Shown one piece after another: positions 39,449-51,483 of a stretch of DNA of 64,000 nucleotides (within the stretch, counting starts at the first letter, position 1; each line of letters starts with the position of its first letter). A program made the translations under genes and the position numbers. The notes below the pieces were generated by a model. That model searched no databases, was not told where the DNA came from, and was given only the letters and a program-made list of their open reading frames with translations. This DNA comes from Daphnia carinata (lineage: Eukaryota; Arthropoda; Branchiopoda; Diplostraca; Daphniidae): the NCBI RefSeq assembly GCF_022539665.2, contig NC_081333.1, positions 4,648,971 to 4,712,970 of the forward strand. The letters are read 5' to 3'.

Positions 39449-42400
39449 CTAGGTTGGATTGGACTGGCTTTGGTCCCGAGTCACCAACAGTTGCTCCAGC
39501 AGCTGCGTCAGATTGGACAGACCAACCAAGTAACCATCTTCGTGATTGCCTACACACCATGGGCTCCGATGATCGATCTGGACTCCTGCCGGCAACCGAT
39601 GAGTCTTGGCGAAATCAATCATCCAAATATTGGCTTTGTTGTGATCGTGCACAAAAAGCAATGAGGTACCGATTAACTATTAATGGATCCAAAAAAATTG
39701 ATTTACCAAATCCGATCGAAATGCGATAGCAAAGCACAAGTTAATCGATTTTACCTCATGGGTGGCGAAAAAATCGGAGCAAGCCAACGTGGCTTCCAAC
39801 TGGTTCAATCGTGCAATGTACTGCGTCTAATAATATTTTATGAATACAAGTACTGTATGTTAAGGTGCTGATCGTACCATTAAACCAGTAGACAACAGCT
39901 ACCAATTGGCACTTACCAACGCGTGAGGATGATGACGCACAAAGTCCTGTAAAACGTCAACGATTTGTTGGGGAGAACCGACAGTCTTGTAGTCCTTACT
40001 GGAGCTCCCATCTTGCTTGCGGATTCCTTCGATCCGAAAACCCAAACTGGCCGTCGACGATATAGTTTCTCGCCATATCATGTACCTCGGTTTCGTCACG
40101 CCACCCAACCGAAGTTCTTCGGCCGTCGGGGCGCTCGGGTCCACTTGTAGCATTTTCTCAAACATATCCTGCAAATAAGATGAAAGGCACATTGTGCTAG
40201 TCTGCAATACGTCTAAACGAGATGACTATACATGCAGGTACCTTTCGCAATTTCGGTTTCAATTTGGCTTTGGCCAGTTCGTCTTCGAGATAAGTGCGTA
40301 CTCCCAATTTACAGTCCATAACAGACGGATTGCGAAATTCGCCGAGCAGATCTTGTAGCACTAGAAACTCTGTTTTGTCAAGTAAATTAAAAAAAAAAAC
40401 AATCAGTTAACGAGTTGGAGTAATAAAGAATTATAAGAAACGATTACTTTCGCCATCGTCGGACGTCACGTTGCCCTTGTATGAGGGTATAAATGGCCGA
40501 AGAGGATCTTTCATTAACAATTGAAAGCAGCTTTCCTCTTTCGGGCATAGTTTCTTCAGGATTGTGCCGCGCTCACCTCCTAGTTTGAAATTGCCTAGAA
40601 AACGCGAAAGAATGAAAATGAGAATGTTTCTTCCTTTTTAAGAAAATGAGATGCCGAACGCATTCAACGAGAATGAATAAAACAATGATGTCTAACCCTG
40701 ATGGCCGGCCAATTGAACCCAAGGGTAGCGCTGACGTCGGAAGGTCTGGACGAATGGAGACCACTGGACGGCGCTGCGCACTTTCCGCCATGCCGAGACC
40801 TAATAAAACCAATTTGAGAGGTCGGGTTATTATTTTCAGTCTTTCGATGTCTCTCTGTCTCCGATTCTCTCTCTTATTTATTTTTTTGTCTTTCTCTACA
40901 ATCATCGACGACGAAAATCAACTTGATGGGCAAACGAGAAACAACTTCCCTAATGGCAAATTGACATGAAATAGAGATAAAACTCATCTCGATTTCTTTG
41001 CCGAGCATTGATTAAGCACTCCTAATGGGCAAGCCTGAGAAACACCAATTATCTAAACCTTTGCACTTCATTTTATTTGTTTATTTTTTTTTTTCCCTCT
41101 ACGCTAATCAACCGCGGCCTCAATTGGTGGCGTGAAAGAGACCTAGGGACGCATTGCGGCGGTAATGGCATATCCTTTCAGTTTTGAGCGGAGATCCTGT
41201 CTACGGTCGACGCGTACGTCAGAACAAATGCAATGCAAAAGCCGATGAGAAAATAGGAGAGATAGAGAACAAAAAAAAAAAAAAAAAAATACAACCACGG
41301 CCAACGGTATTACGCTCTAACATTCAAATCAGACGCCAGAAGAAAATAAACATAATGAAAAAAAATAAAAATAAAAATAAAAAAAAAAAAAAAAAAATAA
41401 AAAAAATAAAAAAATAAAGGAGGAGTAAGAAGGGAAGACAGACCAAGGCAACAACTTTCACTAGAAACATTTTTCCATGTCTCATCTGACCCAGACATTT
41501 CTCTTTCCTTGCGCACACTTTTTATCCTTCTTCTTTCACGCTTCTATTCGTTCTTTTGTGCTGTCTCTACATGCATAAATTCGTTTCCCATCCACTTACT
41601 GTCTTTGGTGCTGTTTGGCTTTGATCTTAGCCAGATGCCCATCGACTCTATTATTCAATCTCCTTCTGTTTGGCAGCAGAATTGCATTAAATCGTCAAGT
41701 CCATGTCAACATTTTTTGGAAATGAGGCCTCAAGAAATCGGGTTTTTTTTTTCTTTTCTTAAAACAGCGTGGAGGTTCTGTGTTATCTGCATCCAAAATA
41801 ACCCTTCTCCACCTTTTTTTTTTTTTTTTTTTTAAGTTCTAACTGTAGATGCGGGTCTGGAAATGGGGGAAGAGTGCTAGATTTGTAATTGACGCCGATC
41901 GGTTGAATATCGACAGGCGTAAACGTGAAAAAAAAAAGATAAAGTAAAATAAGAAAACAACACACAAAAAAAAAAAAAACGGAAGAATGAAAATATAGAA
42001 TGCGGGTTTTGTGTATCACACACCACCACACAGTGTGACTGCATCCAAATAATTTTAACGAACGACCGCAGCTGATGATTGGCAGCCGACATGTCTATGA
42101 CGTAAATAGACATATTCGTCGAAGAATAAAAAACCGCATTACGTCTTGTGTTCAATCATTTGGGTACGGTTGATAAGCACTTATGTTTATGTTTCGTGGC
42201 CTCGGGATAGACGACTCAGCCTTTTTTTTTTTGTTTTTTTTTTTCAAGAATAAGGGGTGTTCGATGTTGCAGAAGGTGGCGGCCTTTGCAGAAAAATGGA
42301 CACGACTTCTTTTCAGGAGAACAAAAACCAAGAAAAAAAAAAAAGAAAAATCTTTTTTCTTCTTTGTCCTATATTTTGCATTTTATAATTTTAATTTTCT

Positions 42401-45400
42401 ATTTTTACTTTTTCGCTTTTTCACGCATAACATCCTCCTTATTTATGCACATTCAATAACACGACCTCTGGCTCCTTCTACGACGTTTTTACGACATACT
42501 GACTGACTATACGTTGCGTGTGGGCCCGTCACTTACTTTCACAACCGGAGGTCGAGCTTGTTGGCTGTCCGGCTCGGCCTCCCAGTCCGACCACGACGAG
42601 TCGTCTCCCGAACTGGACGAAGAGTCGCCGCATGAATTTTGACGCCCTCGGACGTCCATCGGTACAGACAAGCTCTGACTGTAGCCGTCGTAGCCTAGCG
42701 AAACGGCCGCCATTCGATGATCCGATTACACAACGATTTCCGCACTAGCAATCCCCGTTTTCTCGACGATCCCTTTGACGTCAATACACCAAAACAAAAC
42801 GAAAAAAAAAAACAAAAAAAAACAAACAAAAAGCTTCCCGAGAAATTCAGTACTCTTAAACGAAACGGTTCAAACGAGTACAAAAGACGCGTCACTGAAT
42901 GTAGCTGGCCACAGTTGCAGAAGCTACCGTCACATCTCGGTCGAGTTCTTTTGAAAAGGTGATCGGACTAGACGCACCAACCACCTGTTTAAATAGGCAA
43001 ACAGTTCTGCGTACACTGTCGCCGACAAACGCGGCTATTTCGAGCGAGTAATAAAGGACGTAGACGTCGGTGGCCGGGGGAGTAAAAAAAAAAAAAAAAA
43101 AAAAAAATAAATAAATAAAGATTTGCGAAGACTGGGAGCTGTCACAGAAACAAACACCGTGTTACAGCTACACCAACAACAACAACACGCACACGCACAC
43201 ACGCAAAAAGAAACGATGAGGGTTTCGCGAGAAGCTGAGCAGCAGATCAGAACAGAGAAACAAAAACGCAGAACAAAATTCTTTATTTTTTTTTTTCCCG
43301 CCCAACTGCGTGGTTTTGGCCAGAGCTTGTTCCAGCACAGACCTTAGAGGGCACGCGTGCGTCAAGAGGCCACTTGAGACGCCAACTGCGCTCGCATGGG
43401 AAAGTTGTCGTCACTTTATCTGCTCAGCTGTAAAATTTTTTTTTTTTTTTTCTTTTTCGCTTTCCTCTTCATGATTATTCTCTGTTTCTCTCTTTTCTTC
43501 TCTTTTCATTCTCTCTTCTTCTTTTATACTTGTTCCTCTTTTCCTCTTTTCATTTGTGTTTTATCTACGCCTGAACGGACGCAGGAACCACTGCACGAGC
43601 TCTTTCTTCCCAATTTGTAGCTTTGCCTGTTGCGCTAAACATGACAGCGAATCTTTCAGGCCAGAACACACAGCCAAAAAGGAAAGACTATGATTTGTGT
43701 TTACAAGGGCCAAAGAAAAAAAAAAGAAAAAAGAGAGCGGCAACTAGTTTGAAGTTAATTGAAGGGCAACATTCGCCTTCACGCAGCTGGCCCATCCTCC
43801 TCGCCCTAGCTATCTGCGTTAAGCATCTTGGCTGCAACGGTGGATGGGTTCGTGTTCACATGAACCCCAACAGGCGATTGACGTGCCATTTCGAATTCAA
43901 GCTGAATGGATTTACGATACCGTTTGAGTCTAAGAAGAAAAAGAAATTTAGGATGGGTCAATGCAACGTCGTGAAAGAGATTGACCCGATCAAGCCGATC
44001 TCAACGTCATGTGCCTTCGGCACCAAGTAGGACAATTGAACGGGGGTTTAATCGACACTAAAATAAAACGTCTTTTTCATCTTTCGTCGCTGGCATTTCA
44101 TCTCGTATCCTGATTTCTGATGCGTGTTTAATGGTGGTCTTCCGTTACAAAGAAGGATTTCCTTCAACTTTCTTTTTTTTTTTTCTCAATCGTCTCTTTC
44201 ATTCGTTTGTCAGATTTCGGATCTTCTATATGTTGTCACGAAAACAATTTGGCGACACGGATATTGAGAGAAGAGCGTCAAAAGCGGAAAAAGAAAAATA
44301 ATTCAGAATGTTCCTCTTTTAACCGTCATTTAAATGGCCTGACTGAACTCGAATAGCCCTAACATTCTGGAAAGAACCGGTTGGATGTGGGTTAAAACTT
44401 TGCAGGGCAGGTATTTTGCAAGTGTGCATACTTTTTGCCCTATTTTTCTTTAACCTTTTGCGTTAACCTTCATTTGTGCTCGCCTGTCGCGATTTTTCGT
44501 TGTTTTCTTTTATCTCTTTTTTAAACGGGTCCGATAAGAATGAACGATCAGAAACCCAATCCGGCATTGTTCCAAGTATCTCCGAACACACACTTATACT
44601 TCTTGCCGCAATCTCGTGTTATCTACACGCCTCAATTGGTGGTTTTCATATTCAAAGAAAAACATTACAACGAACCGTGTGTCCTTTCAAAAATTAGATT
44701 TGAAACGAGCAATGAACAAATGCGTTGGTGACATCATCGAAATGTTGATGTCCGGGCCAAAAACCATTGCAGACAGAACCACATACATATTGTAACTCGG
44801 GAAGAAAAAACTAAATCATTTCTCGATCAATGCTCCAGTTGTGTCAATAAGACGAATCGCTTCGCCAAAAAAAGCCCTATCGCACAATGGTCTGTTGAAA
44901 AAAAAAAATTCTTTCTTACAGCTAATGTAATTACATAGCTGTATTTTGAGTAGTGGGTGTTTTTGCGGTTTGTGCAAATGAATGGAGCCATGCATATTCA
45001 CGTGTCAGCTTTCCTTTTCAGTGCGGTTTTGTTTGATTGTACTTTTATTCAAATAATGTTTTTGTTTTCTACCTCGTCTTCACGTCTTCCTTGTAAAAAC
45101 GGGGCGGCCAATACATTCGAAATGGACTCGATAAAAATACGAAGAAAAAAGAAAGGTAGAAAAACAAAACACACACATACACACAAAAAAAAAATCGACC
45201 TCATTCGAGAGCTTCGGTTAGCCAGGTAGCCCCACACACGGAATGGCCTTGATTGGTCTGCAGAGAACAGACACCGATCCCGCCATTTGACAAGGTCGAT
45301 TAGCGCACACCTAAAAAGGAATCGAATGTACTTGTAGAGACGAAACAAGATCGACGGTCAGTTTTTTTTTTTTTTTTTTTTTCAATTCTACAAATTTTTT

Positions 45401-48400
45401 TGTTTCTTTTCGTGTAAGCGAGCAACCAAAACAACCACAGCGACACAAGGGGGACGAAGACTCACGCCCCCGTACGGTTGGCGTTTAGCACTATAGAGCA
45501 TTTTATTCGTGCAGGCGAGCAAACTGTACTCATGCCACTACAACTACAACTGCCATTACGGCTGTGACGGCTGAAAACCAAAAACTTCCACAAAAGAAAA
45601 AGCGGTTCCACTAATGGCTGTGGCACGTCGGTCGTTAAGTAAAGGCACGGTTGAAACATGACCATCTATGGGAAACAGATACACCTCGCTCATTCGTCTC
45701 ATTCGCCTTTTCTTGTTTTTTTTTTCCAGCGTCAAACAAAAATTAAAAGAAAAAAATAAAGGTGCATTCTAGGTCACTCGCGTCTGCATCTAATCGGTAT
45801 TGAATAATAGGACGGTCGGGAGGTGGCAGAAAATTCAAGGCACAACCGTTTTCACGATGCCTAAACGAGCTTCGCAAATAGCTGAAGCCAATCAGCGACG
45901 ATACGGTCTAAACTATGCACTTCAAGAGCGGCACAGTTTCAGCGCAGCACGTTCAATGTTCTTGGTAGGAAACAAAAAGAAAAAAAAAAGGCCACTACAC
46001 AGTTGCCAACAACAAACGGTGTCCGACACTACGGCGAATCTTGGCAGATCAAAAATCGTTATGCAAATACAACGATAACGGTCAGATGCATCCTCTTCGT
46101 CATGCAAAATCAAATTGTGAGGGTCTCGGCGTTCATCCGCATTCATTGTCTAAACAACAACGAACACAACTGACCGTACAAGATTACCATGCCGCTAGCA
46201 GACCAAGTCAATACGAGGATTAACGGTATACGTTACAGCATCGCGACATGCAAATTCGATTGCGGAATTTGACAAAAAAAAGAGCCGATGAAAAAATACC
46301 GAGAAATAAACTTGGAGAAAACATAACGCAAACAAGGTGGGAAAGCACGAAAAAAAAAAAAATACAAAATGAATCGTCTCTCTTTCCCTCTAACGTGGAG
46401 TATCATAGAATAAGAAATAGAAAGCAGAATCCTCACGTACCTTTGGAGATGACGTGTAGTCCTCGGTCGACAAGCGAACCTCCTCTTGTTTGGGCGTTTC
46501 ACTCGCCTCCTCGACCACGTCCTGAGTCAAATCGTATCCCAATCGAAACGACTGGTCAGGATCGGTCTGAAATGACGTAGTGTGAGATTGGGCCGTGCAC
46601 GGACCCGGGCAACAGGGTTCCATGTCTAACGTGGCCAAGGAACTGCAACTACTACAATCGGAGAATCGGCGAACAGAGAGCAAGCTAGACGACATTGCCG
46701 AGTCCTCATCTAACAAGCCTTGTCCTGGAAGGATCAACAGTCCATTCGATCCGGCTCTGTACGACGACGCCCAGCTCCACGACGCGGCGTGAGTTTCCGC
46801 GTGGTCCATTTCGTGTGCCGTGTCGTGACCAGAGCTCGAGTGCGACGAAAGGGTCGGACTGGGCAATTCGCTGAGTCGATAATATCCGTTGGCCAAAATG
46901 ACTGTGTCACCATTTTCATTGGGATCGTCCGAACAGTCACTCACAACCACGGAGGGCATCCGCATGGGGCCAGTCAGCCGTCGGTTGACCGGCGAGAAAG
47001 CGTCGCCCAGTTCAGTTGCACACTCGTTGTAACCGCTGTCCCAGGAAAGGCTGGTGCAGACTCTGCTTTGCTGCTCTTGCTGATTTGGCTGCTGCTGCTG
47101 CTGGGCGGCTCCAGCTGCCGCTGCACTGCTGCCACTGCTTATGTCTTCATCAGAAGCTGCAATCTCCTCTGGCTGCGCCGACTGATAACCGTGCAGCCAT
47201 CCGGTAGCCATCGCGACTAATGTCCTCTTCATGGTGCACAGGCAATCCAGACTTCTGCAACGCCTCCTTCCGCTGGATAGACAAATGTTTGCTCTTTTGG
47301 TTTCTTTGATTTGATTTTTTTTTTTAAATGCGATTTAACAGATACGTTTTTTGTGGGACGAGGAGAATGAATCATAAAAAACTAAGAATGTCACGTTTCG
47401 AAACTGGAAATTTGATCACCATAGGGAAATTCATGAAAACTAACAACAACGACGTTTACAATTGTGCTACTACACATTCTTATCACTTTAAGGTACAACC
47501 AACACAGTTGCAAAGGAATTTCACTATTTTGACTACGATTTGCCGTCGAGATCTACTCAGCTTCCCCAACCCATGTCCATCTCTTGGTGTTGGCGCTGGC
47601 CAAATATACGAAGAATGTAGACATTCAAACGGGGCAGGCCGCAATGCCTGACGCAAGAAAGCGAAATTTCTCTATAAAATGAAAGCATGTAGCAACAAGG
47701 AGTGTAGATATACCGACGGGATTATCCGTTATCAACCAGCCATCACTCAACGTCTACTAAAATCCAGCCGTTCTACACTCGTGTTCACTATGCATGCTAT
47801 ATCGCCAATGGGAGGCATGTTTCTCCATAAAAAGCACAGGGACGCCATTTCGTCAACATTCGATTCTTTTTCTCTCTCCCCCCCCCCCTTTTTTTTTTAC
47901 TTTTATTTTTCTATGGTTTTTTTTATATCTTATTTTTTTTTTGTTTGTGTGTGCTGGCTTTAGGAAGGTAGAGAGACAGGCAACTACTTTCAATACCAAT
48001 CCATCACTATCGTTTCTTCAACCTCCCACACACGCATTCGTTCGTTAGAGCGTGAATATTTCCATAAGTCATCATCTGTTGGACTGATTATGCTACTCTC
48101 TCTACTTTCGAAATCGCAAAATGCACACGCAGACACAAAACACAAGACACACACACCTTGGAACGTGACTGTTCGCTGGAACATGATCCGGATCGCTGCA
48201 AGTTTCATGGCGTTGCGGCCGCTGGTGGCTCATTAGTAGATCCGGAGTCGATAGACTTTTCTTGGAGATGCCGCGGTTATTCCAAGAACGTCGTGTTGTC
48301 GGGAACTGCGATAGCTCCACTGTATTATAAACGTTAGGCAATTCCTTGGTGGAACGTTGGCGGCAACTGCAACTCGGCCGGTCAATTCTCATCGCAACGC

Positions 48401-48464
48401 GAGACGCAAAACCGTTCTTCAAACGATTCGGATAGTAACAAATCGATGTTCCCTGATCGATCAT
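39449..48464 (-). CDS. Inositol 1,4,5-trisphosphate 3-kinase, longest isoform about 683 residues
   Basis: The shared catalytic exons on the minus strand are 40799-40697, 40594-40448, 40369-40242, 40168-39917, 39826-39755 and 39676-39449 (stop). The longest model adds 48464-48157 and 47254-46441 in front, 684 codons with stop. The enzyme converts Ins(1,4,5)P3 to Ins(1,3,4,5)P4 and so ends the IP3 calcium signal. Evidence: [23 protein letters not shown] matches the N-lobe of vertebrate ITPKA/B/C (landmark only); PSVMDCKLG is the inositol polyphosphate kinase signature PxxxDxKx[34 protein letters not shown] and MIDFAKT (ATP-site aspartate) follow in family order; the end is [12 protein letters not shown]. 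Drosophila has two such genes, and I cannot say which this one matches. The alternative 5' ends are listed separately. Confidence 0.95.
42537..42713 (-). CDS. Alternative first coding exon of IP3 3-kinase (short isoform, 368 residues)
   Basis: An ATG at 42713 opens 59 codons that end at a consensus GTAAGT donor in phase 0, matching the phase-0 acceptor of the first shared catalytic exon at 40799. The peptide is acidic and Ser-rich ([19 protein letters not shown]), like the disordered leaders of vertebrate ITPKs. A TATTTAA on the minus strand at 42995-42989 is a possible TATA-like element about 280 bases upstream. This exon would give a compact kinase lacking the long N-terminus. Confidence 0.7.
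46441..47254 (-). CDS. Long N-terminal exon of IP3 3-kinase
   Basis: This exon ends with YTSSPK at a GTACGT donor in phase 0, compatible with the catalytic exon at 40799. It may be entered by splicing at 47254 (acceptor GCAG, phase compatible with the 48157 donor) or may start at the ATG at 47232, which has ACC before it. The 264-residue segment is low-complexity: an Ala/Gln run near its start, Ser-rich patches, an acidic stretch, and no recognised domain. Its placement with the kinase is inference from strand, phase and the absence of any other acceptor gene nearby. Confidence 0.65.
48157..48464 (-). CDS. Probable most 5' coding exon of IP3 3-kinase
   Basis: An ATG at 48464 opens 102 codons plus two bases, ending at AG followed by GTGTGT, a repetitive donor. 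Phase 2 fits only the acceptor at 47254, giving a join into the long N-terminal exon through SLDCLCT. The peptide is basic and Ser-rich ([19 protein letters not shown]) with no recognised domain. The start-stop element just before the ATG supports a real translation start but does not prove it. Confidence 0.5.
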
Positions 48465-48469
48465 TACAT
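48464..48469 (-). promoter_or_regulatory. Minimal start-stop upstream ORF (ATGTAA) overlapping the start codon
   Basis: On the minus strand the sequence reads ATGTAATG. An ATG at 48469 is followed at once by TAA, and the final A of that stop is the A of the proposed main ATG at 48464. Start-stop elements are known in animals to stall initiating ribosomes and modulate the downstream frame. Confidence 0.45.
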
Positions 48470-48979
48470 CTCAACTGTATTCCTCGGTCGCCCTAAAATT
48501 GAACATAAATTGGAATGAAAAGAGGTACAAAATATGTATATGGTACAGCTGATACGAATTTTTTCGGCAAACTCTTGTACCGGCAACGCATATATTAGTG
48601 AAAGCGTCTCTTTCCCACTAACCAATAGTGAAATTTGTCTTGAGTGCAGGCCGTAATAAAAAAAATTTACTTGCCCAAACAAGACAATTAGTTTGGAGCC
48701 GTCAGGATTTGAGCGCGCTATGTGTACGCTACCTGGCCTGCTAACTCGTTGGGAGAAAGGGAAAAACAAAATAAACAAGCAAGCACGAAAAAAAAAAGAG
48801 CAAGGGAAACCGGTGCAATAGAGACGGACCAAAAGTTAAGTCGAATGAAGAAAACTGACATAAAAAAATTCGAAAGACTTTCGCTCGTCGTACGCAGCTA
48901 GCGCTCTCTTTTACTACGGATCAAAACAACATAACCGCTACGGGCAACGAAACGCGAGAAAAAGAGAAAGAGACAGAGA

Positions 48980-48987
48980 TGACGTCA
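48980..48987. promoter_or_regulatory. CRE-like palindrome TGACGTCA
   Basis: This is an exact CREB/ATF consensus about 0.5 kb upstream of the most 5' IP3 kinase exon. Feedback of a second-messenger kinase gene through CREB would make sense, but that is inference only. Confidence 0.35.
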
Positions 48988-50973
48988 AACACTGCCTTTT
49001 TTTTCTTCAACAAAAGGCCATGGATACGACGAATAAGGACAGGCGGTTAGTTTTTTTTCAAAATGCAAACTAGATTGAGCTTGGTTTTTGCATGATGAAA
49101 AATAACACATACGTCCACGTTCCTGCGAAGCGATTCGGCCTTTAAAACAATCTAGCAAAGATTTCGATATACATCGACGTGCTCAAAAAATAGACCAGAC
49201 AAAAGGGCAACAGGATTTCCTGAGCCACACGGCATCCATACGCCCATCAATGCTTTCAGTAACGGCTGAAAATAATGTAATTCGTTATCTACATGGCACT
49301 TCGAAATGGTGTTTCCTTTTCAAACGCCAGCTTTCGATGTCCGACGTTGACGACGACGTAAATTCGGTGTTACAATGTAAAAGAAGGCGTAATATAAGAA
49401 TCTCAGGTCAATTGTCTTCCGGTGGTGGGATAACGGACACGTGTACATGATACAACAAAGTATCATTCTATTTTTTTGTTTCTATCGCAAAACGACACGA
49501 ACAACTGTCAAAAACATGAACACAATAGCAAACACACCACCCACCATTTTTTTTTGGTCTCGTTCAAGAGATTGTTAGCACACAAAGGTCAATGGGCCAT
49601 GTAAACAAAGGCAGCGTATTTAACTTAACGAACGTTAGACGACACAAGCGTGATCGATCTTGGAAAAACTGTCGCAGTCGATTCCGTTACTGCGCCACAA
49701 GTGAGAACAAAAAGCAACACTAACGACTGTCTATGGATATTGATGGGGGGGGGGGGGCGTTTACAAGGGATTAAATTCAGCGCCAATAGTGGGTCGCCAG
49801 TCACGAGCTGCTGCGAGAAAGAAAAAACAACTAAGATTACGCTGCCAAACGTAACAACGGGGACTTCAACTGATGAATGGTTTTATGGTTGGCGTAGTGT
49901 CGAGTTTCAGCCTGTCGTTCGTTGTTTCTCGCCCAGAGGTTTTTCACGAGGGAGTGTTTATTTTCTACAGCACTTTGCCACAAGAAAGCACCCGAGCCCC
50001 GTACCACCTTTTACAAAAGGCGTAACGCTGTGTTTGTTCTCCCTTTTTGTAAAAGAGGCTGTAAACTCTGTCGGTGTAGTTCCCAACCAACGCTATAAAT
50101 AAGCTGAAAAGTGCCCCCCCCCCCCCCCAAAAAAAAAAAAAATAAAATACTTTTGTGTGATGGAATCCTGAGGATATCGTAAGATTGATTAACTAACGTA
50201 ACACATAACTCACTACAGTACTAATACTGGGCTGAAAGGAGGCAATCGATATGCAGCCTGCAGAAAGGTGGAACGCCAATGTATCGAAACGGCATTGACA
50301 GACCACATAAAAAGGTAGTATATGCTAGTTTTACTTTGATTTCTTTCAGTTATTCAACTGACATGCAAGCAGACTTTAAAGGATAAATCAGAGGGGATGT
50401 TACGGGCTTTCCAGTTTGAACCATCGTCGCTCAACAGGTCGTCGTTGCCACGAATTTTTATTGTCGTCGGGCTCTGTGTGAATGGTCAAAATGCGACGTC
50501 GAGATCTAACAACGAAACCCATTTCTCACTACATTACGAGGGATCGTTATTTACGTGAGCATGCCTTCATTAAAACAAAAAACAAAAACCGCAAATAGAA
50601 CAAATAAATGGCCTACCTCGGTGGAGGGTACGACTGTCTGGAAACGTAGATCGATTCCTATACTCGGGTCTGTGATGTTGGCTTCTATTCTAACTGGGCC
50701 AGGGACTGACGCCGAACTGAATGATTCAATGTTTTTCCTTTCCATGCAAGTTCGACTGATCAGAGGTGATATAGAACTGGTGCAACTTGAAAAGAAAATC
50801 TGACGAACAACCACAGGCAACACATGGCCACTTGCACAACCACCATACATCCACAGGCAGTAGTGCGACTGTCAAGTTGACTGTGCGTCTGCTACTGCTT
50901 ACTGCTTAGCCCCAAATTCTATGTTTCGCCACGATCGGCCATTCGTTCTCCACTGCACTAACGTCATCGCCAG

Positions 50974-50981
50974 TGACGTCA
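50974..50981. promoter_or_regulatory. CRE-like palindrome TGACGTCA
   Basis: An exact CREB/ATF consensus, with a half site AACGTCAT about 12 bases before it, in a comparatively GC-rich stretch. It could be a distal promoter element of the IP3 kinase gene or an unrelated enhancer. Confidence 0.35.
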
Positions 50982-51434
50982 TCTCTTTTTCGCCCGAAAC
51001 TATCTGATATCCACACCAATCGTGCTACAGCATGCAATATTGATATCTACGTATACGATGTGATCACACGTTATGTAAAAAAAAAAAATGGGCAGGAAAA
51101 ATGCACGTAAAAATTCTCTAGACAAAAGCTGCTGCAGTGACGTGCCTTTACTGAAAACAAAAGCAACAGGCGAGAAGAAGCTACGATTATGAGTCGCAGT
51201 GTAATCTTATTTGTAAATTTTTTTCGAAAAGGGCGAAAGAAGGAAGAGATGGAGCACGTTTAAACCGTGCAGTTATCAGCCTACCTTATGCATTAAAATA
51301 TTGTGCTATTTTACTGCTAAGCAGACCAAGTGTACGATAGCCGATACGCGATAAGAGCCGACCAGCGGCTATCGCCAATATATAACTCCAAAAGTGCGAA
51401 ATAAACGCGTTACAGAGGGAAGATAAGAGCTTGG

Positions 51435-51440
51435 TTTATT
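51435..51440 (-). promoter_or_regulatory. Polyadenylation signal of the farnesyltransferase gene
   Basis: TTTATT on the plus strand is AATAAA on the minus strand, 44 bases beyond the farnesyltransferase stop codon at 51484. It implies a very short 3' untranslated region. Confidence 0.6.
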
Positions 51441-51483
51441 CGAAAGAAGGAGGTGGCAGGAAAAACGTTACTATCGCAACTGG

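Larger units (their letters stand above)
48470..51434. other. Spacer and probable promoter region between IP3 kinase and farnesyltransferase
   Basis: No coding exon is supported. Features include an exact CRE TGACGTCA at 48980-48987, about 0.5 kb upstream of the longest IP3 kinase start, and a second at 50974-50981. There are also homopolymer runs, including C-rich then A-rich at 50.11-50.14 kb. Part of this region is presumably the 5' regulatory sequence of the IP3 kinase gene. Confidence 0.4.

Noticed and set aside
46720-47220. 166-codon plus-strand frame
   Set aside because: It is opposite the long IP3 kinase exon. Its leucine and cysteine runs arise from the antisense of Gln and Ala repeats.
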